From contig NZ_CAKTVX010000010.1 in assembly GCF_934630525.1 (NCBI RefSeq), forward strand, positions 1 through 64,000: a stretch of DNA of 64,000 nucleotides, given 5' to 3'. The stretch comes from an uncultured Slackia sp. Its GTDB lineage: Bacteria; Actinomycetota; Coriobacteriia; Coriobacteriales; Eggerthellaceae. The notes beneath the pieces are model-generated. The model did no database searches and was not told the DNA's origin. It saw only the letters and a program-made list of their open reading frames with translations. Numbering within the stretch: the first letter of the stretch is position 1; the number at the start of each line of letters is the position of its first letter. This document shows, in pieces, positions 18,814 to 26,482 of the stretch. The translations under genes and the position numbers were made by a program.

Positions 18814-20013
18814 ATGATCGAATACTCCACCATCGAACACGCGCTCGATGAGTTGCGCGCCGGCCGACTCATCATGTGCACCGACGACCCCGAACGCGAA
18901 AACGAAGGCGACCTCATTTGCGCGGCGCAATTCGCCACCACCGAGAACATCAACTTCATGGCGACCCACGCCAAGGGCCTCATCTGCATGCCCATGAACG
19001 ACGAGTACATCGCCAAGCTCGCGCTGCCGCAGATGGTCGCCCGCAACACCGACAACCACGAAACGGCTTTCACCGTATCGATCGACCACGTTGACACGAC
19101 CACGGGCATTTCTGCTGCCGAGCGATCGGTCACGGCCATGAAGTGCGTCGACCCCGACGCCCAACCGCAAGATTTCCGCCGCCCGGGGCACATGTTCCCC
19201 CTGCTCGCCAAAGCGGGCGGCGTGCTCGAGCGCAATGGGCACACCGAAGCGACCGTCGATTTGTGCCGCCTCGCCGGCCTTGAGCAGTGCGGCCTGTGCT
19301 GCGAAATCATGCGCGACGACGGCACCATGATGCGCGCAAGCGAGCTCGCCGAGAAGGCCAAAGAATGGGGCTTGGCGTTCATCACGATCAAAGACCTGCA
19401 GGAATACCGCAAAACGCACGACCACCTGGTCGAACCCGTCGCGGCGGCCAAAATGCCGACCGCATACGGCACGTTCGTCGCGCACGGCTTCCGCAACACG
19501 CTCAACGGCGAACACCATGTGGCGCTTGTGAAGGGCGATATCGGCGACGGGGAAAACGTGCTCGTACGCGTGCATTCGGAATGCCTCACGGGCGATGCGT
19601 TCGGGTCGCTGCGCTGCGACTGCGGCGAGCAGCTCGCCGCAAGCATGCGTCAGATCGAACAAGAAGGACGCGGCGTGGTTTTGTACATGCGCCAGGAAGG
19701 CCGCGGCATTGGCCTTCTGAATAAGCTGCGCGCCTACGAGCTGCAAGACCAGGGCATGGACACGCTCGACGCGAACCTCGCGCTTGGATTCCCGGCCGAT
19801 GCGCGCGAGTACTACATCGGCGCCCAAATCTTGCGCGACCTCGGCGTGAAGAGCATGCGACTGCTCACCAACAACCCCGACAAGCTCTATCAGCTTTCGG
19901 GCTACGGCCTCACCATTGCCGAACGCGTGCCCATCGAAATCGCCCCCACGGAATGCGACAAACATTACCTGGAAACGAAACGCGACCGCATGGGCCACCT
20001 GCTCACCGTGTAA
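18814..20013 (+). CDS. ribBA: Bifunctional DHBP synthase / GTP cyclohydrolase II
   Basis: RibBA provides both precursors of lumazine. The N-terminal half is 3,4-dihydroxy-2-butanone-4-phosphate synthase, with the acidic DDPERENEGDL loop (about 24-34) and RRPGHMFPL. The C-terminal half is GTP cyclohydrolase II, with the three zinc cysteines in the CLTGDAFGSLRCDCG segment and RQEGRGIGLLNK. The 399-residue length is normal. The start ATG at 18814 has AAAGGAA upstream; an in-frame ATG at 18751 inside ribE is unlikely. Confidence 0.96.
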   Translation: MIEYSTIEHALDELRAGRLIMCTDDPERENEGDLICAAQFATTENINFMATHAKGLICMPMNDEYIAKLALPQMVARNTDNHETAFTVSIDHVDTTTGISAAERSVTAMKCVDPDAQPQDFRRPGHMFPLLAKAGGVLERNGHTEATVDLCRLAGLEQCGLCCEIMRDDGTMMRASELAEKAKEWGLAFITIKDLQEYRKTHDHLVEPVAAAKMPTAYGTFVAHGFRNTLNGEHHVALVKGDIGDGENVLVRVHSECLTGDAFGSLRCDCGEQLAASMRQIEQEGRGVVLYMRQEGRGIGLLNKLRAYELQDQGMDTLDANLALGFPADAREYYIGAQILRDLGVKSMRLLTNNPDKLYQLSGYGLTIAERVPIEIAPTECDKHYLETKRDRMGHLLTV

Positions 20014-20061
20014 TTACCGAAGAATTCGCAAGCAAGCAACCACAAAGAAAGGCACCACATC

Positions 20062-20526
20062 ATGAAACTCTATGAAGGAAAAGTCGTATCGGAAGACATC
20101 AAAATCGGCATCGTCGCCGCCCGCTTCAACGAATTCATCGTCTCGAAGCTCGTCTCGGGCGCGCAGGATGCGCTCGTGCGCCATGGCGTTGCCGATGAGG
20201 ACATCGCCCTGGCATGGGTTCCGGGCGCTTTCGAGATTCCGCTGGCAGCGAAGCGTATGGCCGAAAGCGGCAAATACGACGCCGTCATCACCTTGGGCGC
20301 CGTGATTCGTGGAGCCACGAGCCACTACGACTTCGTATGCTCCGAAGTTTCCAAGGGCGTGGCGAACGTCGCCCTCGGCGCTGACATTCCCGTGATGTTC
20401 GGCGTGCTTACCACCGACACGATCGAGCAGGCAATCGAGCGCGCCGGCACGAAAGCAGGCAACAAGGGCGCCGAATGCGCACAGGGTGCCATCGAAATGG
20501 TGAACCTGCTTCGCGAAATGGCGTAA
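20062..20526 (+). CDS. ribH: 6,7-dimethyl-8-ribityllumazine synthase
   Basis: The last gene of the riboflavin operon. The 154-residue length fits the icosahedral or pentameric enzyme. It shows the FNEFIV substrate-binding segment near residue 22, PGAFEIP (53-59), GAVIRGATSHYDFV with the catalytic histidine, and GVLTT. AAAGG lies about ten bases before the ATG. It follows ribBA by 48 bp and precedes the operon terminator. Confidence 0.97.
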   Translation: MKLYEGKVVSEDIKIGIVAARFNEFIVSKLVSGAQDALVRHGVADEDIALAWVPGAFEIPLAAKRMAESGKYDAVITLGAVIRGATSHYDFVCSEVSKGVANVALGADIPVMFGVLTTDTIEQAIERAGTKAGNKGAECAQGAIEMVNLLREMA

Positions 20527-20602
20527 AACGGCCAGCCGAGCGTGCCCCTGAAAGGCCTCTCAGGGCGGGCGGGGAGACGCGAACGATTTGACACAGAAAG
20601 AG

Positions 20603-20640
20603 AACGGACGGCCCTTGCGAGCCGTCCGTTTCGTTTCTTT
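20603..20640. terminator. Terminator between ribH and the flavoprotein operon
   Basis: A 10-bp stem AACGGACGGC/GCCGTCCGTT (20603-20612 with 20621-20630) is followed by TCGTTTCTTTATT on the plus strand. It probably serves both convergent transcripts. Confidence 0.75.
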
Positions 20641-22390
20641 ATTCGTATGAAGCGATAATCGCTTCCGCCACGCGAAGGCCATCGACCGCGGCGCTCATGA
20701 TGCCGCCTGCATAGCCTGCTCCCTCGCCGCACGGGTAAAAGCCGCCCGCGATAGGCTCGCCTTCCGCCGTGCGAGAAGCCGCCGCAACCCCGGCCGACTC
20801 ATCGGCGATCTTCAGGCCGCAGTCGGTCGTTTGCGAAAACAGCGCCTGGCACGTCGCTTTGTCGCGCACGATGCGAACGGGGCTCGAGCTGCGGGTTTCG
20901 ACGCCCGTAAGCACGGCATTCGGGTCGCTGAAGCCACGAATGCGCCCATTGAACAGGGGAATCGCCGCATGCAGCGAGCGTGCCACGAACGGCGGCAACA
21001 CCTGGTTTAAATCAACCCATTCAACACCGCGCGCATACGTAGGCTCGACCTCGAGCCGTGAGCGATGCTCGCTTTGGCCGCGGTTGAACTTCCCGGCCGA
21101 AGCCATGAAATCGCCCACGCGCTGGGCCGGCGCTTTGTAGCCTTCACCGGCCGCGCGATATGCCGCCGTTTCCATGCGACGCTGAAGCTTCACGCCCGCC
21201 AACACGTCGTCGCCACGCAAGTCGCGGTCTTCGACGTTCACGAGCAGCGCCGCATTCGCGTTGCGCCCATTGCGGGCATGGCGGCTCGCGCCGTTCACCA
21301 CAACGCCGCCCAGCTCCGACGCCGAGCACATAACCTCGCCGCCCGGGCACATGCAGAACGTGTACACGCTGCGGTCGTTGCGCAAATGCACCGCCATTTT
21401 GTAGTCGGCCGCGCCAAGTGCCGGATGGCCCGCCGCATTGCCGTATTGCGCCTTATCGATGAGCTTCTGGGGATGCTCGATTCGCACGCCCACCGCAAAC
21501 GGCTTGCGCTCCATGAGCAGGCCCGCATTGCGCACGCGGTCGAACACGTCGCGCGCCGAATGGCCGCACGCGAGAACCACATCACGTGCCGGCAGAACGA
21601 ATTTCTCGCGCGTGCCGTCTTCTTGGCGCTGAGAGCCTCGCACAGCAACGATGCGTCCGCCCTCGAATTTCATGCCTTCAAAACGCGCGCCGAAGCGCAC
21701 CTCGCCGCCCCACGCGATAATCTGCTCGCGCATGGTTTTCACGACATCCACGAGCTTGTCGGTGCCGATGTGCGGCTTGCCTTCCCAAAGGATTTCTTCA
21801 GGGGCACCCGCCTGCGCGAAAATATGCAGCACGTCGCGGCAACGAGGGTTCTTGATGTTCGTGGTGAGCTTGCCGTCGGAAAATGTGCCTGCGCCGCCCT
21901 CGCCAAATTGCACGTTCGATTCGGGGTTCAGGGCGCCGCCTTCTTTGAAGGCGGCGACGGAAGCCATGCGCGCATCGACGTCTTCGCCGCGCTCAAGCAC
22001 GATGGGCGCCGCGCCCGATTTCGCAAGGGACCATGCCGCGAACAAGCCCGCCGGGCCCATGCCCACCACGATGGGACGAGCGTCGCCCCCAAGCCATTCG
22101 CCAACGCGATAACCCTCATAGGGAACATGGCGCTTGACCTGGATTTTCGTTTTCGTTCGCTTGCCCGCCAGAGCTTCTTCGATTTCCGGATCGGCTACTT
22201 CGAAAACGAACGACGCCGTGAAATGGACATCGTTTTTCCGACGCGCATCGACCGAAAGCTTCGAGAACTTCCACGAAGTGATATCCGCATAGCGAATGCC
22301 CAATGCGTGGGCAAGCTCCGCCTGCGCCATGCCGGCACAGCTTGGAAGCGCCGCGTCGAGCGGCAGATACACATTGCTTGCTTCGAGCAT
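20639..22390 (-). CDS. FAD-dependent dehydrogenase (COG2509-like)
   Basis: A 583-residue flavoprotein. An N-terminal domain of about 100 residues, with a pattern common to the COG2509 group, precedes the FAD Rossmann motif GMGPAGLFAA (109-118). Also visible are the Gly-rich segment FGEGGAGTFSDGKL and the late FAD contact FYPCGEGAGYAGGI. The natural substrate of this group is not established. It starts 3 bp after the stop of the upstream HI0933-like gene, whose last bases supply GGAAGG, so the two are translationally linked. Confidence 0.8.
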   Translation of the reverse strand: MLEASNVYLPLDAALPSCAGMAQAELAHALGIRYADITSWKFSKLSVDARRKNDVHFTASFVFEVADPEIEEALAGKRTKTKIQVKRHVPYEGYRVGEWLGGDARPIVVGMGPAGLFAAWSLAKSGAAPIVLERGEDVDARMASVAAFKEGGALNPESNVQFGEGGAGTFSDGKLTTNIKNPRCRDVLHIFAQAGAPEEILWEGKPHIGTDKLVDVVKTMREQIIAWGGEVRFGARFEGMKFEGGRIVAVRGSQRQEDGTREKFVLPARDVVLACGHSARDVFDRVRNAGLLMERKPFAVGVRIEHPQKLIDKAQYGNAAGHPALGAADYKMAVHLRNDRSVYTFCMCPGGEVMCSASELGGVVVNGASRHARNGRNANAALLVNVEDRDLRGDDVLAGVKLQRRMETAAYRAAGEGYKAPAQRVGDFMASAGKFNRGQSEHRSRLEVEPTYARGVEWVDLNQVLPPFVARSLHAAIPLFNGRIRGFSDPNAVLTGVETRSSSPVRIVRDKATCQALFSQTTDCGLKIADESAGVAAASRTAEGEPIAGGFYPCGEGAGYAGGIMSAAVDGLRVAEAIIASYE

Positions 22391-22393
22391 CGA

Positions 22394-23980
22394 TTACCTT
22401 CCTAGATTCAGCTTCGGGCGTCCGTTGGGCCCTTTTCCGCCGTTGTTGCCGCAATTGGGGCGGGAGGCTCCAGCATTGCTTCGCTGACTGCCCTTGCCGC
22501 GCTGACCGCCGCTTTGGCCCTTGCCGCGCTGGTCGCGCGCATCGGCACCCCGACCGCTCGCCTGGCCGCGAGGTGCTCCATCGCGCTTCTTCTCGCCGCC
22601 ACGAGCGCCATCGCCGTGCTTGCCGCCCGAACGCGGACCATGTGAGCGCTGGCCGCGACCGCCTTCATGGCCCGAAAGCGACGAGCGACGCGCGCGTTGC
22701 GCCAAACCCTCGACCGAGCTCAGCGAAAGCCCCTCGAAAGAACCTTCAGGGGCATCTTCGACATGGGCCGCGGAAGCGCCCGCGAGCAGGCCGCTCGTCC
22801 AAGCCCAATGCAAGTTGTAGCCGCCGCAGCGACCATCAACATCGAGTGCCTCGCCGCACGCGAAAAGGCCAGCGTGCTCGCGGCACTCAAAGGTATGCGC
22901 ATCGAAGCATTCCGTCGCGAATCCACCGCGCGTGACCTGCGCCTGCTTGGGGTCGGCAATGCCGCGTACGGAAAGGCCGAACGACTCGGAAACCATGGCC
23001 AAAACCACAGCCTCCTGCTCGGCGATAATAGGCTCGTCGGGATTCAAGCCGCCCGCAACCACCACGGCGCGCGCCACGCGAGAGGGCAAAAGGCCGCTCA
23101 TCACTTCGGCAGCGGTACGACTCGGATGCGCCATGGACTGGTCCCAAATGAAATCGACCTTGTCTTGCGGCTCCATATCGGGCAAAAGATCAAGAAATAC
23201 CATTTGACCAGGCTCAACGTAACGAGACATATCGAACACGGCAATGCCGGAAATGCCCCAATCGCGGAACAGCACTTCGCCGCGCTCTTCGGGGCCCTGA
23301 TAGCTCGCCTCGAATTCGGGGTCGACCACATCAAGCCAGGCGTCGCGCAAATCTTCGGGCTCTTCATCGAGATACACGCGCGCGCGAACGCGAATGCCGG
23401 AAAGCGCCTTGATGTTCGTCGTATCGGTTTTCAACGCCGCGAGCACAGGCGTGCATGCATGGAACGCGATATCGCTCGGCAAAAGCGCGCGCGAGGGATT
23501 GCCGCCTACGGCGCACACAACCGCGTCAAAGCCTTCAACGGCATCGTCGTCAAAAGCAACCGCCCAGCCGCCGCGCGAAAGCGGCGCCACCGCGCGAACC
23601 TCGCGATCGCAATGCTCGACGACGCCAGCTTCCTTCATGCCCAAGCGCAGCATGTCGAGAACCGTCGCGGCCTTGTTGCTGTAAGGGTAAATGCGGCCTT
23701 CGTCTTCTTCGAACGCAAGCACGCCCAAATCTTCGAAGAAAGCCATGACCGATTCGGGCGGCAGCACGTTCATTGCTTCCTGCACGAATTCGGGGTCGTT
23801 GTAATCGGAGCTCAAGATGTCGGCGTTGCTCATGTTGCAACGGCCATTGCCCGTCACAAGCAGCTTCTTGCCGACGCGATCGGCTCGTTCGAACACATGG
23901 GCCTCAGCCCCTTCTCGAGCCGCCGCGATGGCGCACGCCATGCCCGCTGCGCCACCGCCGATGATCGCCACTTTTGGCAT
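22394..23980 (-). CDS. HI0933-like flavoprotein with an Arg/Gly-rich C-terminal tail
   Basis: An aminoacetone-oxidase/HI0933-type NAD(P)/FAD oxidoreductase. The FAD motif is IGGGAAGMACA (6-16), followed by GKKLLVTGNGRCN, a hallmark of the family. The late FAD motif is FACGEALDVDGRCGGYNL. The usual family length is about 400-430 residues, but this protein has 528. The last 98 residues or so are a disordered tail rich in Arg, Gly, Ser and Gln (SGGQRGKG-like units). The start at 23980 has GAGGTT upstream, which overlaps the stop codon of the preceding Cys-rich gene. Confidence 0.85.
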   Translation of the reverse strand: MPKVAIIGGGAAGMACAIAAAREGAEAHVFERADRVGKKLLVTGNGRCNMSNADILSSDYNDPEFVQEAMNVLPPESVMAFFEDLGVLAFEEDEGRIYPYSNKAATVLDMLRLGMKEAGVVEHCDREVRAVAPLSRGGWAVAFDDDAVEGFDAVVCAVGGNPSRALLPSDIAFHACTPVLAALKTDTTNIKALSGIRVRARVYLDEEPEDLRDAWLDVVDPEFEASYQGPEERGEVLFRDWGISGIAVFDMSRYVEPGQMVFLDLLPDMEPQDKVDFIWDQSMAHPSRTAAEVMSGLLPSRVARAVVVAGGLNPDEPIIAEQEAVVLAMVSESFGLSVRGIADPKQAQVTRGGFATECFDAHTFECREHAGLFACGEALDVDGRCGGYNLHWAWTSGLLAGASAAHVEDAPEGSFEGLSLSSVEGLAQRARRSSLSGHEGGRGQRSHGPRSGGKHGDGARGGEKKRDGAPRGQASGRGADARDQRGKGQSGGQRGKGSQRSNAGASRPNCGNNGGKGPNGRPKLNLGR

Positions 23981-23983
23981 ACA

Positions 23984-24289
23984 TTAACCTCGCTTCACGG
24001 CATAGGGACGCGCATCGACGATCTCGCGCGCCTTGATTGATTCAGGAGAGCCGACCTTTGGGCCATGCGCGATGAAGAACTTGCACGTCAGGCAGAATTC
24101 CTTCACCACGACTTCGCGGTCGACATCGGGGTTTTCGAGCATATCGAGCCCCCACGCGGTTTCATGGGTAGGACGATCGCACACCGCGAATTTGCAGTCA
24201 CCTGGGCAACGCTCGCCCGGGATATTATGCGGGCAGCGGCTTGCCATTTCCTCGTCGCAACCGCGCGTTTCCCAACAATGCAACGCCAT
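23984..24289 (-). CDS. Small Cys-rich protein, CW-type motif, function unknown
   Basis: A 101-residue protein with nine cysteines. The N-terminus reads ALHCWETRGCDEE, followed by CPHNIPGERCPGDCKFAVC, then CLTCKFF near the middle. The spacing suggests a metal or Fe-S site and recalls small 'CW' proteins, but I do not recognise a named family. I chose ATG at 24289 because GAAGGGGG lies five bases upstream; an in-frame ATG at 24343 has no such site. It is the first gene of an apparent operon with two flavoproteins, so it may be an electron-transfer or maturation partner. Confidence 0.7.
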   Translation of the reverse strand: MALHCWETRGCDEEMASRCPHNIPGERCPGDCKFAVCDRPTHETAWGLDMLENPDVDREVVVKEFCLTCKFFIAHGPKVGSPESIKAREIVDARPYAVKRG

Positions 24290-24385
24290 TTCGACCCCCT
24301 TCTTCAAGCCGGCGGCACACGCCGCCACGTCTTCTGCAGCCATTTTCCCAGATACCGCCCGCGCAGACGCCCACAAGCCCCTAAA

Positions 24386-24418
24386 AACAGCGGAAGGCCA
24401 CCATACGGTGACCTTCCG
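24386..24418 (-). terminator. Terminator of the nifU-like transcript
   Basis: A 12-bp stem (24391-24402 with 24407-24418, one G-T pair) and an ATAC loop are followed in the minus direction by CTGTTTTT. It lies 260 bp after the nifU-like stop, beyond the structured element at 24444-24672. Confidence 0.75.
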
Positions 24419-24443
24419 AAAGAAAAACCCTGCATTCACACCA

Positions 24444-24672
24444 AAAGTCAGCATACGTAGGCTTAGACGAGCGCGATTCATGCGAAAGCAAGGCGACGCA
24501 CACCTTCGATACGCGAGTCGCAGCTTGAACCCGAAGCGTATCGCTAGAACCCAGCGCCGCGTCGGCAGTGCGTGTTTGCTGTTTCGGTACGCGAGCGACG
24601 ATCGAAAGTCAAGCCGACCGTCAGGGCCGTTTGCAGCGTCGGCGACTTTCGCCGTTCGACAGAACGGCGAAA
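24444..24672 (-). repeat. 3'-UTR structured element A, copy 1
   Basis: Read on the minus strand it begins 5 nt after the nifU-like stop codon with a perfect 11-bp hairpin (arms 24662-24672 and 24647-24657, GACA loop on the plus strand). It ends at GCTGACTTT. On the plus strand it contains ACCTTCGATACGCGAG and TTTCGGTACGCGAGC, which recur in copy 2 at 37510-37725. No protein-coding frame is plausible. Confidence 0.65.
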
Positions 24673-24677
24673 CCAAA

Positions 24678-24908
24678 CTAAGCAGACACAACCTTGGTGA
24701 TGCCCGGAATGTGCTCTTTCAGAATGCGCTCAACGCCATTGGCAAGCGTCATCTGGCTCATGGGGCAACCGTTGCATGCGCCATGCAGCTGAACGGTGAC
24801 AACGCCCTCTTCGTCAACGTCGACCAGCTGAACGTCGCCGCCATCGGCCTGAAGCGCCGGGCGAATAAGGTCGAGCACGCGGCTGACTTGGTCTTTATCG
24901 ATAGCCAT
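24678..24908 (-). CDS. NifU-like Fe-S scaffold domain protein
   Basis: A 76-residue protein consisting only of the NifU C-terminal domain (Nfu). The cluster-binding CxxC is C45 and C48 in HGACNGCPMS. Such proteins carry a [4Fe-4S] cluster between two subunits and pass it to apo-enzymes. The start ATG at 24908 has GAGGAG upstream. The gene appears monocistronic and is followed by an unusually long structured 3' region. Many Fe-S enzymes in this window could be clients. Confidence 0.92.
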   Translation of the reverse strand: MAIDKDQVSRVLDLIRPALQADGGDVQLVDVDEEGVVTVQLHGACNGCPMSQMTLANGVERILKEHIPGITKVVSA

Positions 24909-25029
24909 AGTAAGCTCCTCACATCGAATGTTCTTGTCTGCGCCATTGTATCGTAAGACGCCAAGGGCCTTGCGACGAAACGTTTTTTCGTCCGTTTTCT
25001 TCTCGTAAAACCGCAAGGCGCCGCCTGCG

Positions 25030-25410
25030 TTAAAGCTCTTTCACCCAAAGGCCATGGAGGTTGCAATGCTCGTAGACTTTGACGGGCGCATCTCCCTCGG
25101 CGAGCGCGAACGTCGCCATGGGTTTATCGGCCGGCGTGAGCGGCGCGATCTGATACCCCTTTTCGGTCACGAGCACAATGAGCTGAATGTAATGGGCGTC
25201 CATCATCGGGTGCTCGACTTCGCCCACCTGAACCTTGACGGTCGACCCATCGATTTCGACGGCCGGCACGTGCTTCTCGAACGCGCCGTCGACAGCGCCC
25301 GCAACGAGCTCCTCCATCGGCTCGCCGCAGCACACCAGGGGTACGCCGGAATCGACGACCTTAATCGCGATGTTTCCGCAGTGAGCGCACTTGTACAGCT
25401 TGATGTCCAT
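25030..25410 (-). CDS. Desulfoferrodoxin (superoxide reductase)
   Basis: A 126-residue two-centre superoxide reductase that reduces superoxide to peroxide without producing oxygen. The N-terminal desulforedoxin domain has C8, C11, C27 and C28 for Fe(SCys)4. The catalytic centre has the E46-K47-H48 loop, H67, H73, C116 and H119 (HCNLHGLW) for the Fe(His)4Cys site. The start at 25410 follows a GGGGGA-type site. It reflects oxygen defence in an anaerobe. The 164 bp upstream to lgt hold nothing recognisable. Confidence 0.95.
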   Translation of the reverse strand: MDIKLYKCAHCGNIAIKVVDSGVPLVCCGEPMEELVAGAVDGAFEKHVPAVEIDGSTVKVQVGEVEHPMMDAHYIQLIVLVTEKGYQIAPLTPADKPMATFALAEGDAPVKVYEHCNLHGLWVKEL

Positions 25411-25574
25411 GACTCCCCCTTTTTCCTTGAACGGATTCTGCGTCGCGCTACCGCAAAGGCAGCTTCAACACCTCCATTATGCATCCTTGGAGCATGGCCG
25501 GGGCAAACCGTTGCCAACCTGGTTTCACGTCGTGGCTTTAGAGTGCCTTGCCTCAACCGAAAACAGGATACGCC

Positions 25575-26417
25575 CTAAGGCTGGCTTATCTCAGAATCAG
25601 GAAGGCCCATCTGGGGTTTCTTCGTTTTCCACGCATATATAAGGAAAACAACGCCCGCAACCATAAGCGGAATAGAAAGCGCTTGCCCCATAGTGAACCA
25701 ATGGGTTCCCAAAAGGTAGCCAATTTGAGCATCGGGCTGGCGAATGAACTCCACCATAAAACGGAAGAATCCATAGAGCAGCAAAAACGTTCCGAAGAAG
25801 GTTCCGCGCGGACGCGCCGGGGTTTTACGCGAGAGCGCAAACAGGATAATGAAGAGCACGACGCCCTCGAGCAGCGCCTCATACAGCTGCGAGGGATGGC
25901 GCGCCATCGTGCCCGCGGCGCCCCCAAACACCACGCCCCATGGCACATCGGTGGGAGCGCCCCACAGCTCGCCGTTGATGAAGTTCGCGCAGCGACCAAA
26001 GAACAGGCCAATAGGCACACCGACAACGCCCATATCGGCCAACGTGAGAAACGGGATCTTCGTGATTTTCGCCGCAATAAAGCCGCCAATAATCACGCCC
26101 ACGAGTCCACCGTGGAAACTCATGCCGCCCTCGTTGAACGCGAGAATTTTCTCGGGATGCTGCAGGTAGTACCCATCGCCGTATACGAGTACATAGCCCA
26201 AACGGCCGCCAAGAATCACGCCGAAAATCACGCAAAAGACCACCGTGAAAAAGGCATCGTCGTTAATGCGGATCTTCCAACGTTGGGAAAGTTTGGCGAT
26301 AACGAGAAAGGCACAAATGAAGCCGGCGACGTAGGCCAGTCCATACCAACGAATTTGCAGCGGCCCCAAAGAAAGCGCCACGGGGTCAATTGCATGATAG
26401 ATATCGTTGAGCGTCAT
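25575..26417 (-). CDS. lgt: Prolipoprotein diacylglyceryl transferase
   Basis: Lgt transfers diacylglycerol from phosphatidylglycerol to the lipobox cysteine of prolipoproteins, at the inner membrane. The 280-residue protein has about seven membrane helices. The family signature GRCANFINGE lies at 141-150, and the conserved HGG of the catalytic histidine at 102-104. The arginine of GGRLGYV (70-76) is also kept. The start at 26417 has AAGGGGAG upstream. It follows the LCP gene on the same strand, but a terminator lies between them. Confidence 0.96.
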   Translation of the reverse strand: MTLNDIYHAIDPVALSLGPLQIRWYGLAYVAGFICAFLVIAKLSQRWKIRINDDAFFTVVFCVIFGVILGGRLGYVLVYGDGYYLQHPEKILAFNEGGMSFHGGLVGVIIGGFIAAKITKIPFLTLADMGVVGVPIGLFFGRCANFINGELWGAPTDVPWGVVFGGAAGTMARHPSQLYEALLEGVVLFIILFALSRKTPARPRGTFFGTFLLLYGFFRFMVEFIRQPDAQIGYLLGTHWFTMGQALSIPLMVAGVVFLIYAWKTKKPQMGLPDSEISQP

Positions 26418-26433
26418 AGGGGCTCCCCTTCTA

Positions 26434-26461
26434 AAAACTCGCCCCGCGCTAAGGCGGGGCG
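26434..26461 (-). terminator. Terminator after the LCP gene
   Basis: An 8-bp GC stem CGCCCCGC/GCGGGGCG (26440-26447 with 26454-26461) is followed by AGTTTTTAG in the minus direction. It lies 22 bp after the LCP stop codon. Confidence 0.8.
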
Positions 26462-26482
26462 TGATTGCGTTTCGCCTACAGG

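Noticed and set aside
21065..22405. 446-codon open frame on the plus strand
   Set aside because: It is antisense to the FAD-dependent dehydrogenase, has no domain motifs and arises from the GC-rich codon pattern of the real gene.
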